DNA from: Halolamina sediminis
Lineage (GTDB): Archaea; Halobacteriota; Halobacteria; Halobacteriales; Haloferacaceae
Assembly: GCF_001282785.1 (NCBI RefSeq)
Contig: NZ_CVUA01000001.1
Span: forward strand, 682,001-746,000
Length of the DNA stretch: 64,000 nt
Direction of reading: 5' to 3'
Shown: positions 25,449 to 32,844 of the stretch, one piece after another
How the letters are laid out: every line of letters starts with the position of its first letter
How positions within the stretch are numbered: the stretch's first letter is position 1
Program-made: the position numbers and the translations under genes
Notes under the pieces: generated by a model
What the model saw: the letters and a program-made list of their open reading frames with translations, nothing else
The model's database searches: none
What the model was told of the DNA's origin: nothing

Positions 25449-27320
25449 ATGACCGAGACGGACGCGCACGTCACACGCCTGTTCGGCGGCCCCGGGAGCG
25501 GGAAGACGACGGCCCTCCTCGATCGGGTCGAGGGGCTGTTGGAGGACGAGGACGTCACCGTTCGGGACGTTCTCGTGGTCTCTTACACCCGTGCGGCCGC
25601 CGCGGAGATCCGCGAGCGCTTGGCCGAACGGCTCGACACGTCGCCGCGGGCGCTGCAGGGGAACGTCTGTACGATGCACGCGAAGGCGTACGAACTGCTC
25701 GACCTCTCGCGGGGCGACGTGGTCGGCGAGAGCGACAAGGAGGAGTTCTGTGAGGAGTACGGCGTCGAGTACGAGGACGAGAAATCGGGCGCCGGCCGGC
25801 GGACCGCCCGGTCGACGACGCTGGGTAACAAGGTGATCGCAACCTCCCAGTGGCTCCAGCGTACCGACCGCGACGTCGCGGACTGGTACGACGTGCCGTT
25901 CAAGTGGGATGTGGAGGAGGTCCGCCTCCCGCCGGACATCGACCCCAACGCACAGGAGGGAAACAAGTACACGCCGACGTGGCCCTCGGACGACGACCGC
26001 CTCGACGTGCCCGAGGCGATCCGCGGCTGGCGCAACTACAAGGGCGAGAACAGCGTCATCGGCTTCGCCGACATGCTCGAACGCGTCGCCCAGCGCTCGC
26101 TCCAGCCCAACGTCGACTACCTGATCATCGACGAGTTCCAGGACATCACGACGCTACAGTCCAAGGTGTACGAGGAGTGGAAACCCCACCTGGAGAAGGC
26201 GCTGATCGCCGGCGACGACGACCAGGTCGTGTACGCGTGGCAGGGCGCCGACCCCGACCTGCTGCTCGACGAGGACGTCGACGAGGACGTGGTGCTCCCC
26301 AACTCCTACCGCCTCCCCTCCCGCGTGCTCAACGTCGTCAACAAAGAGATCCGCCACATCGACAAGCGACAGGAGAAGGATCTCCGACCGCGGAAGGAGG
26401 GCGGCGCCGTGGAGGCTGCGGAGTCGCCGTCGATGCTCGAACTCGTCCGGAACGTCCGGCACACGATCGAGCAGGAGAACGCCCGCGAGGACGGCGACGG
26501 GAGCGTGATGCTGCTGTTCCGGGCCCGCTACCAGATGTTCGACTTCGTCGACGAGTTCATCGACGAGGGGATGCCCTTCTCCTCGCTGACCGACCAGCGG
26601 CTCTGGACCGACCGGCTGACCGACTACGTGCGGGCGATCGAGGCCGTCGACGCCGGCGAACGTCTCACCGCGCTCCAGGCTCGCCGGCTGGCGGATATAC
26701 TCCAGGAGTCTGCCTTCGGCAGCGGCGACCGCGACGACCTCTACGACCTCATCGACGAGGTCGAGGAGCAGTCCGCGGAGGACGACCTCGCGGAGATCCC
26801 GGTCGCGCCCGACGCCGTCGAGGACGCGGTGCCGTTCATGCCCGGTCCGCGAAGCGCCGCGGACATGGCCCGGAAGATCACTTCGTTCCAGCGCAAGTCG
26901 ATGAAGGCGTACTTCGAGGGCGACTACCGGAAGATGGACCCCGACCGCGTCCGCGTCGGCACGATCCACTCCGCGAAGGGCCGCGAGGCCGACCACGTGT
27001 TCGTCGCGACCGACCTCACCGAGAAGGTGGTCGAGCAGATGGCCGCCCAGGCCGACCAGCAGGGGCTCGAAACGCCGGGTGAGGAGGAGTTCACCAAGAC
27101 GACTGACCCCGTACCGGTCCTCACTGACAACGAGCGCCGCGTGTTCTACGTCGGGATGTCCCGGGCACGCGAGCGGCTCGTCCTGATGGAGAACCTCGTC
27201 ACCGGCGCGCCGACGCTGCCGATCAGCGTGGTGCTGTTCAACGAGCTCAGAGACGAGCCGCCGTCGGAGCTGATCGACGAGGTACAGGAGTCCCTGGAGG
27301 CGCCCGAACCGGAGCCGTGA
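25449..27320 (+). CDS. UvrD/Rep-family ATP-dependent DNA helicase
   Basis: A superfamily 1A helicase of 623 residues. Motif I is GGPGSGKTT (13-21), motif Ia SYTRAAAAEIRERLAERL, motif II DEFQD (228-232), motif III AGDDDQVVYAWQGA, motif IV near NSYRLPSR, motif V IHSAKGREADHVFV and motif VI YVGMSRARERL. It is shorter than bacterial UvrD (about 720) and is an archaeal stand-alone form. Its role is DNA unwinding in repair or replication restart. The M24 peptidase gene starts inside its stop codon (GTGA), so the two are coupled. Confidence 0.92.
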   Translation: MTETDAHVTRLFGGPGSGKTTALLDRVEGLLEDEDVTVRDVLVVSYTRAAAAEIRERLAERLDTSPRALQGNVCTMHAKAYELLDLSRGDVVGESDKEEFCEEYGVEYEDEKSGAGRRTARSTTLGNKVIATSQWLQRTDRDVADWYDVPFKWDVEEVRLPPDIDPNAQEGNKYTPTWPSDDDRLDVPEAIRGWRNYKGENSVIGFADMLERVAQRSLQPNVDYLIIDEFQDITTLQSKVYEEWKPHLEKALIAGDDDQVVYAWQGADPDLLLDEDVDEDVVLPNSYRLPSRVLNVVNKEIRHIDKRQEKDLRPRKEGGAVEAAESPSMLELVRNVRHTIEQENAREDGDGSVMLLFRARYQMFDFVDEFIDEGMPFSSLTDQRLWTDRLTDYVRAIEAVDAGERLTALQARRLADILQESAFGSGDRDDLYDLIDEVEEQSAEDDLAEIPVAPDAVEDAVPFMPGPRSAADMARKITSFQRKSMKAYFEGDYRKMDPDRVRVGTIHSAKGREADHVFVATDLTEKVVEQMAAQADQQGLETPGEEEFTKTTDPVPVLTDNERRVFYVGMSRARERLVLMENLVTGAPTLPISVVLFNELRDEPPSELIDEVQESLEAPEPEP

Positions 27321-28540
27321 CGCCGGCGCTCGCGCCCGGAGCCCCCGACGTTTCTCCGGACCACCCCCCCGCTCCCGGAACTGACCTATCGCCGATCGCA
27401 GCGGCGGTCGAGGAGGCCGACGCCGCCGGGTTCGTCGCCGTCGGCGACCGCTTCGACGACGACGTGCGGTACCTCTCACGGTTCGTCGGCCCGGACCGGG
27501 CGTACGCCGTCGTCGTGACGCCGGACCGGGCCGCACTGACCGCGCCGGCGCTGTTCGACGAGCAGGCCGAACGGGAGTTCGTCCGCGGCGCTCCCGACGA
27601 CGGGATCGCCCGCGAGATTCGGACGGAGAAACAGCGCGGTCCCGCGGGCGTCCGCGCAGCCGCCGCGGTCGACGACCTCGCTCCCGCCGCCGCCGACTCG
27701 ACGGTTCTCACTCCGGCGAGCATCCCACACGACGCCGCGCTCTACCTCGAAAACGCCGGCTACGAGCTCCGGTCCACGACTGCCGTCGCCGACGCCCGTG
27801 AACGGAAGACCGAGGCCGAACTCGCTTGCCTCCGCCGAGTACAGGCAGTCACCTGCCGCGGCATGGCCCGCGCCGAAGCGGTCCTCGCGGCCGCCGAACC
27901 AGACGGCGACGATCTGCTGTTCGAGGGCGACCCGCTCACGACCGAACGCCTGCGCCGTGAGGTCGACGCGGAGATGGCGCGTCACGGTGTTCGGAGCGCG
28001 GAAAACACGGTTGTCGGCGCCGGTTCGACCGCCGCGGATCTCCACTACACCGGGAGCGACCACGTCGCCCCGGGCGAGACGGTGCTGCTCGATATCTCCC
28101 CGCGCGGCCCGCACGGCTACTACGGCGACCTCACCCGGACGTTCGCCGTCGCAAGCGAGGGCGGCTGGGAACGCCGCGCGTTCGTCGCGGTCGAGCAGGC
28201 ACACGAGACCGCCCTCGAACACGTCGAAGCGGGCGTGACGGCCGGAACGGTCCACGAGGAGGCCGCCGCCGAACTCACCGCCCACGGCTTCCGTATCGAC
28301 TCGGACGAGGTCGGTCTCACCCACGGCGTGGGACACGGCGTCGGCGTCAGCCTCCACGAGGGGCCATCACTGCGGGTCGAGACGCCGCTGGAACCGGGGA
28401 ACGTGATCACGATCGAACCGGGCGTTTACGACCCGGAGATCGGCGGCGTCCGGATCGAAGACCTCGTCGCTGTCACCGAAAACGGCTACGAACGGCTGGC
28501 GACCTACCCCGTCCGGTTCACGCCGACGTCTCCCGAGTAA
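27317..28540 (+). CDS. M24 aminopeptidase P-type (Xaa-Pro) peptidase
   Basis: The 407-residue protein has a creatinase-like N-terminal domain (to about 165) and a pita-bread metallopeptidase domain with all five metal ligands: Asp259, Asp271 (DISPRGPHGYYGDLTRT), His340 (HGVGHGVG), Glu367 (IEPGVY) and Glu381 (VRIED). The supporting histidine His347 is present. It probably removes N-terminal residues preceding proline, recycling peptides. GTG 27317 overlaps the helicase stop codon. Contrast it with the degenerate homologue at 50094-51188 in this window. Confidence 0.9.
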   Translation: MTPALAPGAPDVSPDHPPAPGTDLSPIAAAVEEADAAGFVAVGDRFDDDVRYLSRFVGPDRAYAVVVTPDRAALTAPALFDEQAEREFVRGAPDDGIAREIRTEKQRGPAGVRAAAAVDDLAPAAADSTVLTPASIPHDAALYLENAGYELRSTTAVADARERKTEAELACLRRVQAVTCRGMARAEAVLAAAEPDGDDLLFEGDPLTTERLRREVDAEMARHGVRSAENTVVGAGSTAADLHYTGSDHVAPGETVLLDISPRGPHGYYGDLTRTFAVASEGGWERRAFVAVEQAHETALEHVEAGVTAGTVHEEAAAELTAHGFRIDSDEVGLTHGVGHGVGVSLHEGPSLRVETPLEPGNVITIEPGVYDPEIGGVRIEDLVAVTENGYERLATYPVRFTPTSPE

Positions 28541-28544
28541 CGCG

Positions 28545-28562
28545 TCCTCGACTTTTTGAGGG
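28545..28562 (+). terminator. Hairpin with T-run after M24 peptidase gene
   Basis: CCTC and GAGG bracket a loop containing TTTTT (28552-28556) within 25 bp of the stop codon, the kind of short T-run used for archaeal transcription termination. Confidence 0.4.
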
Positions 28563-28729
28563 AGAACGCGGCCAACCGCCTCGTGGCCTGAACGCGGCCG
28601 CAGGGTGATCCGGGCGGGAGAACGGCGCACCTCCTGCGGCATCGTCGGACGACATCCGACTGCCAGCTCCCGTCAGCGTCGACGTGCGCCGTCTGTCCGC
28701 CACGGTCGGGAGCCACCGCTCTCGGCGAT

Positions 28730-28981
28730 CTACTGCTCCTCGTCCGACTCCTCGGGGTTGGTGACGACCCCTTCGACCGCGCGCTCGGCGGCCATCCCCG
28801 GCAGGTCGCCGGGCGTGGTCAGATACTTGGGGAGTAGCACCATCAGCGCCGCGATCGCGAGAAAGGCTCCGCCGACGGCGGTGTCGCCGCCGAGCAGTCG
28901 CTCGACCGCGTAGATTCCCAACGGGATCGCGAACACGAGGCTGCCCGCGACGCCGACGGTCTCCAACAGGCCGAGTCGCAT
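28730..28981 (-). CDS. Small two-helix membrane protein, function unknown
   Basis: An 83-residue protein with transmembrane segments at about 5-28 (LETVGVAGSLVFAIPLGIYAV) and 36-53 (AVGGAFLAIAALMVLLP), followed by a soluble acidic tail. I do not recognise it with certainty; proteins of this pattern are common and conserved in haloarchaea. ATG 28981 is the start that gives a membrane-first topology. It is divergent from the riboflavin synthase gene. The 189 bp downstream (28541-28729) contain no credible gene. Confidence 0.6.
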   Translation of the reverse strand: MRLGLLETVGVAGSLVFAIPLGIYAVERLLGGDTAVGGAFLAIAALMVLLPKYLTTPGDLPGMAAERAVEGVVTNPEESDEEQ

Positions 28982-29072
28982 CACCCGGGCGTAGATGGGC
29001 GGCGGCCAAAACGTTCCCGCCACAGAACTGAGAGTGGAAACGCTCTTGAGACGCCACCGCGGAGTATCGGGC

Positions 29073-29669
29073 GTGTTCACCGGCATCGTCGAGCGGACGG
29101 GCGAGATCACCGACGTGAGCGAGACCGAAGACGGGCGCCGCCTCACTGTCGCGGCGTCCGGGCTGGACGATCTCCACCACGGCCAGTCGATCAGCGTCAG
29201 CGGCGTTTGCCTGACCGTCGAGGCGTTCGATCCGGAGGGGGGTTGGTTCGAGGTGTTCCTCGCGGCGGAGACGGTCGAGAAAACGTACCTCGGCGAGCTC
29301 GGCGTCGAGGACGCCGTCAACGTCGAGCGCGCGCTCCCGGCGGACGGCCGCTTCGACGGGCACGTGGTTCAGGGTCACGTCGACACCACGGCGACGGTCG
29401 AAGCGATCGAGCAGGTCGGCGAGGACTGGCGCTACACGTTCTCGCTGCCCGAGTCGGTCAGCCAGTACGTCGTCTCGAAGGGATCGATCGCGGTCGACGG
29501 GATCAGCCTCACCGTCGCCGAGCGCGACGAGGGGCGCTTCGAAGTCGCGATCATTCCCGCCACCCGAGAGATCACGACGCTGTCGGAGAAGTCGGTTGGC
29601 GACCCGGTCCACTTGGAGGTCGACGTGGTCGCGAAGTACGTCGAGCGGATGACGCAAGGCTACCAGTGA
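29073..29669 (+). CDS. ribE: Riboflavin synthase (alpha-subunit type)
   Basis: Catalyses dismutation of two 6,7-dimethyl-8-ribityllumazines to riboflavin. The 198-residue protein is an internal duplication of the lumazine-binding barrel: MFTGIVERTG at the N-terminus with GQSISVSGVCLTV, and the second half with GHVVQGHVDTTATVEAIE and KGSIAVDGISLTV. The second half ends with the YVERM tail. GTG 29073 is chosen because FTGIVE must be at the very N-terminus in this family. This is the bacterial/eukaryotic-type enzyme, not the archaeal RibC type found in methanogens. Confidence 0.93.
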   Translation: MFTGIVERTGEITDVSETEDGRRLTVAASGLDDLHHGQSISVSGVCLTVEAFDPEGGWFEVFLAAETVEKTYLGELGVEDAVNVERALPADGRFDGHVVQGHVDTTATVEAIEQVGEDWRYTFSLPESVSQYVVSKGSIAVDGISLTVAERDEGRFEVAIIPATREITTLSEKSVGDPVHLEVDVVAKYVERMTQGYQ

Positions 29670-29678
29670 GCGCGCGAC

Positions 29679-29747
29679 GGTCAGTAGGCGTTCGGCGAGC
29701 CGGTCAGTAGGCGTTCGGCGAGCCGGTCAGTAGGCGTTCGGCGAGCC
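29679..29747. repeat. Three exact 23-bp tandem repeats
   Basis: The 23-bp unit beginning GGTCAGTAGGCGTTCGG occurs three times end to end without a change (29679-29701, 29702-29724, 29725-29747), and a partial fourth copy overlaps the stop codon of the minus-strand regulator. It lies in the 80-bp convergent spacer between ribE and the regulator. Confidence 0.95.
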
Positions 29748-29749
29748 GA

Positions 29750-30034
29750 TCAGTCGGCTTGGCCCGAGCAAGCGTCGGCGCCGCAGTCAGCCTGCATCGG
29801 CTCTGGTGGGTTCAGCTGATAGAGGTTCTGGCGGGCGTCGGCGAAGTAGACGTCCTCGTCCACGACGCCGATCCCCTCCAGGCGTTCGAGCGCGTACCGG
29901 ACCGTCCGAGCGGAGAGCATCGACTCCTCGACGATCCCCTTCTGGGTCAGCGGACCGTCGTACTCGAGCACTTTGAACACGAGCTTGGCGCTTGGCGGGA
30001 GGTCGTCGAGGGCCTCCTCGTCTGTCTCGGTCAT
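29750..30034 (-). CDS. Small winged-helix (MarR-like) regulator
   Basis: A 94-residue protein consisting of one winged helix: LPPSAKLVFKVLEYDGPL, TQKGIVEESMLSARTVRYAL, ERLEGIGVVDEDVYFADARQ. It ends in a tail with two cysteines (DCGADACSGQ). It is a DNA-binding regulator of a type common in haloarchaea; the target is unknown. Two adjacent ATG codons (30037 and 30034) are both compatible with the TATA-like box at 30061; I list the inner one. It is divergent from the EMC6-like gene. Confidence 0.8.
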   Translation of the reverse strand: MTETDEEALDDLPPSAKLVFKVLEYDGPLTQKGIVEESMLSARTVRYALERLEGIGVVDEDVYFADARQNLYQLNPPEPMQADCGADACSGQAD

Positions 30035-30060
30035 CATTTCGGATCGAAACCCTCCACCGG

Positions 30061-30068
30061 GATAAATC
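30061..30068 (-). promoter_or_regulatory. TATA-like box before the MarR-like regulator
   Basis: Minus-strand GATTTATC is centred 27-30 nt before the tandem ATG codons, consistent with a leaderless transcript. Confidence 0.45.
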
Positions 30069-30148
30069 TTCGTGGACTGGTGACGCACCCCAGCACTGTC
30101 TGGGGTCCAAGCGAACTCCTTTTGTCGGCGCGCCACGGAGTCGCGCCC

Positions 30149-30460
30149 ATGGCTACGGAGAGTTCTCGCGGGCTTTCGGATCACGTCCGCGGGGTGACCG
30201 TCACGACCCTCGCCTGTCTGTCCGGCGTGGTCGCGACCGCCGTGAGCGGGGTGGTGTTCGCCGACCCCACGTCGGTGGGGATGACGACCCAGCTGGCGGT
30301 CGTCGCGGCGTTCGTGATCGTCCAGCAGCCGATCCTCTACGCGATCGGCGTCGACATCGGCGAGTTCGGGATCAAGGACAACCTCTACATCGCGTTCATG
30401 ACGTTCGCGCTCTGGTTCCTGAGCTACACCGTCGTGCTCTCGACCGGAGTGAGCTTCTGA
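30149..30460 (+). CDS. EMC6-like small membrane protein
   Basis: A 103-residue protein with a short hydrophilic N-terminus and three predicted membrane helices (about 18-38, 46-66 and 80-100: CLSGVVATAVSGVVFA, LAVVAAFVIVQQPILYAIG, YIAFMTFALWFLSYTVVLS). It matches the archaeal EMC6-like family, related to a subunit of the eukaryotic ER membrane protein complex. Its TGA shares an A with the ATG of the RLI gene, so the two are translationally coupled. This membrane-protein/ribosome-recycling pairing recurs in haloarchaea to my knowledge. Confidence 0.8.
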   Translation: MATESSRGLSDHVRGVTVTTLACLSGVVATAVSGVVFADPTSVGMTTQLAVVAAFVIVQQPILYAIGVDIGEFGIKDNLYIAFMTFALWFLSYTVVLSTGVSF

Positions 30461-32274
30461 TGTCGAGCGACAGTATCGCGGTCGTGGATCTGGACCGCTG
30501 CCAGCCCGACCGATGTAACTACGAGTGTCAGAACTTCTGCCCGCCCAACCGGACGGGCAAGGAGTGCATCACGCTCCGGGGTGAGGACGCCGACGAGGGC
30601 GACCCCGACCAGATCCACATCTCCGAGGAGATCTGTCTGGGTGAGTCCTGCGGGATCTGCGTCGAGAAGTGTCCGTTCGACGCGATCGAGATCATCAACC
30701 TCCCGTCGGAGCTCGACCAGGAGCCGGTTCACCGCTACGGCGAGAACGCGTTCTCGTTGTACGGGCTGCCGACGCCCGAGCCGGGGAACGTCACCGGGAT
30801 CCTCGGCCCGAACGGGATCGGGAAGTCGACTGCCGTCCACGCGCTGGCCGGCGAGATGACGCCGAACCTCGGCGAGTTCGAGGGGGAGGCCGACTGGGAG
30901 GCGGTGCTCGACCGCTACCGCGGCACGGAGCTCCAGACGTACCTCCAGGACCTGATCGACGGCGAGATCTCCGTCGCGCGCAAGCCCCAGTACGTCGACC
31001 AGATCCCCAACCAGTTCGACGGCGAGGTCCGGCAGCTGCTCGAACGGACCGACGAGCGGGGCGAACTCGACTACCTCGTCGACGAGCTCTCGATCCGGCC
31101 GGTGATGGATCAGGACATCGACTCCATCTCGGGCGGGGAGCTCCAGCGCGTCGCGATCGCGGCGGCGCTGGCCCGCGACGTCGACTTCTACTTCCTCGAC
31201 GAGATCACCCCCTACCTCGACATCAGTCAGCGGATGACCGCCGCACGGCTGATCCGCGAGATGGCCGACTCCGGCGAGCGCTCGATGCTCGTCGTCGAGC
31301 ACGACCTCGCGATCCTCGACCTGCTTGCGGACACGCTCCACATCACCTACGGGGAACCCGGGGCGTACGGCGTCGTCACCGACCCCAAGTCGGTCCGCAA
31401 CGGCATCAACGAGTACCTCACGGGCTACCTCGACAACGAGAACATGCGCATCCGCCCCGAGGAGATCACCTTCGAGCAGCACGCGCCGCGTGCCGCGACG
31501 AAGGGCGAGCCCCTCGTCGAGTACCCCGAGATGCGCAAGTCCTACGGCGAGGGCGAGTTCTCGCTCGACGTCGAGTCCGGGACGATCTACGAGTCGGAGG
31601 TGCTGGGCGTCGTCGGCCCGAACGGGATCGGGAAGTCGACGCTCGCGAAGATGTTCACCGGCGCGCTGGCGCCCGACGAGGGTGAACTCGACACGCGGCT
31701 CGACATCGCGTACAAGCCGCAGTACATCGAGATCGATCAGCCGATGCGTGTCGACGCGTTCCTCTCCTCGATCACCGACCAGTTTGGCTCCTCCTACTGG
31801 AACACCGAGATCGCCCAGCCGCTCCAGCTGGAGGGGATCATGGAGCAGAACCTCGACGACCTCTCGGGCGGGGAGCGCCAGCGCGTCGCGATCGCGGCGT
31901 GTCTCTCGGAGGACGCCGACCTCTACCTGCTCGACGAGCCCTCGGCCCACCTCGACGTGGAGCAGCGCGTGCAGGCTACCTCGGCGATCCGCCGGTACAC
32001 CGAGAACCACGACGCGACGGCGATGGTGATCGACCACGACATCTACATGATCGACCTGCTGTCGGACCGCCTGATGGTGTTCGACGGCGAGCCCGCCCAG
32101 CACGGGACCGCCCGCCCGCCACAGGAGATGCGCGCGGGGATGAACGACTTCCTCGCGGATCTGGACATCACGTTCCGCCGCGACGAGCGCACGGGGCGGC
32201 CGCGGATCAACAAGCCGGGGAGTCAGAAGGACCGCGAGCAGAAGCGGAACGGCGAGTACTACTACTCGGACTGA
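30460..32274 (+). CDS. ABCE1/RLI ribosome-recycling ATPase
   Basis: ABCE1 splits ribosomes into subunits after termination and contributes to initiation. The 604-residue protein has two N-terminal 4Fe-4S clusters (Cys14, 19, 23, 27, 36, then Cys59, 64, 67, 71), then two ABC nucleotide-binding domains. Walker A GPNGIGKST lies at 116-124 and occurs again near 388, and signatures SGGELQR and SGGERQR are present. The hinge and the conserved C-terminal basic stretch are present. It is fully intact and of normal length. It is coupled to the upstream EMC6-like gene. Confidence 0.97.
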   Translation: MSSDSIAVVDLDRCQPDRCNYECQNFCPPNRTGKECITLRGEDADEGDPDQIHISEEICLGESCGICVEKCPFDAIEIINLPSELDQEPVHRYGENAFSLYGLPTPEPGNVTGILGPNGIGKSTAVHALAGEMTPNLGEFEGEADWEAVLDRYRGTELQTYLQDLIDGEISVARKPQYVDQIPNQFDGEVRQLLERTDERGELDYLVDELSIRPVMDQDIDSISGGELQRVAIAAALARDVDFYFLDEITPYLDISQRMTAARLIREMADSGERSMLVVEHDLAILDLLADTLHITYGEPGAYGVVTDPKSVRNGINEYLTGYLDNENMRIRPEEITFEQHAPRAATKGEPLVEYPEMRKSYGEGEFSLDVESGTIYESEVLGVVGPNGIGKSTLAKMFTGALAPDEGELDTRLDIAYKPQYIEIDQPMRVDAFLSSITDQFGSSYWNTEIAQPLQLEGIMEQNLDDLSGGERQRVAIAACLSEDADLYLLDEPSAHLDVEQRVQATSAIRRYTENHDATAMVIDHDIYMIDLLSDRLMVFDGEPAQHGTARPPQEMRAGMNDFLADLDITFRRDERTGRPRINKPGSQKDREQKRNGEYYYSD

Positions 32275-32350
32275 TTCTCGGTCGTTTTCGGTGATTCCCT
32301 CGTTGTTTGGTTGCTCGACCAGCCGTCGGGACCGGTACCAGTGGGTTTGC

Positions 32351-32615
32351 CCAGCGACCGCGACGGCAACAGCATCTCGAAGCATGGCCACTTGCGACCG
32401 CAGTGCGCCGGACACAGGGTCCGGCGCAGCACCGAGTCCCCACCCCTCCCCCCGCGAGCGCCGTAATTGGCGCTCGCGAGGCGTCCACCGCCACCGCACC
32501 GCAGCCGGCGGTGGCGCGCGACGTGAGCCCCTCCGTGCGCGAACGAGCGCGCGAGGGACGACTGACCGAGCGAAGCGAGGGAAGGAGTCGGCTGGGGAGG
32601 CGTGTGGGCTGTGCT
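32351..32615 (+). repeat. Dispersed haloarchaeal hairpin element, copy 4 (right end lost)
   Basis: The left outer arm and terminal repeat are intact (CAACAGCATCTCGAAGC, then CCACTTGCGACCGCA at 32388-32402). The internal hairpin GCGCCGGAC/GTCCGGCGC (32405-32427) is a compensatory variant of that in copy 1, and CGCGAGCGCC/GGCGCTCGCG fills the middle slot. Conserved blocks continue to GAGTCGGCTGGGGAGG and GTGTGGGCTGTGC, after which the right terminal repeat is missing and different sequence begins. Confidence 0.82.
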
Positions 32616-32627
32616 GTCGGGTGGGAC

Positions 32628-32745
32628 TGAAAGGGGCTGCCCGCTCGGCGACGGCGGCCGACGCAAGCACCGCAGGGAGCGGAGCGACCGAGGAGCGCAG
32701 CGAGGCCCCCGAGCCGAGCGGGCAGGGGCTTTCACGGTGTTGTCG
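32628..32745. repeat. Long inverted repeat next to repeat copy 4
   Basis: GAAAGGGGCTGCCCGCTCGG (32630-32649) is mirrored by CCGAGCGGGCAGGGGCTTTC (about 32712-32731), pairing except at a three-base block. About 60 bp of GC-rich sequence with short GNAGCG repeats lies between. It abuts the truncated end of repeat copy 4. Confidence 0.7.
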
Positions 32746-32806
32746 TCCACTCACTCGGAATCACGTTTCCCAGAACCTCAAGCAAACAACCCCACCGATA
32801 CCACGA

Positions 32807-32819
32807 AGCTATACCCCAT
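32807..32819 (+). promoter_or_regulatory. TATA-like box before RimK-type ligase
   Basis: AAGCTATACCCCA lies about 30 nt before the ATG at 32845; the leader would be only a few nucleotides. Confidence 0.45.
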
Positions 32820-32844
32820 CGCGACCCCGACATCCATACAGAAG

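Larger units (their letters stand above)
32275..32844. other. Gene-free region with repeat copy 4 and a long inverted repeat
   Basis: This 570-bp gap between two co-directional genes holds repeat copy 4 (from 32351) and then an unrelated long inverted repeat (about 32628-32745). It ends with a short AT-richer promoter region before the RimK-type ligase. Open frames here are arginine-rich shadows. Confidence 0.75.

Noticed and set aside
28541-28729. Possible tRNA or small RNA in the gap between the M24 and the small membrane protein genes
   Set aside because: No cloverleaf, TTCGAATC-type T-arm or CCA end is visible; only a short T-run hairpin follows the M24 stop.
29679-29747. Short tandem units could suggest a CRISPR array
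   Set aside because: The 23-bp units touch directly with no unique spacers, and no cas gene is present.
30424-32754. 776-codon minus-strand open frame opposite the ABCE1 gene
   Set aside because: It is antisense to a fully conserved protein and reads through the repeat region, with no domain pattern.
32602-32844. N-terminal extension of the RimK-type ligase into the repeat region
   Set aside because: It overlaps the inverted repeat and is Arg-rich; the ATG at 32845 follows a TATA-like box and gives the family start.
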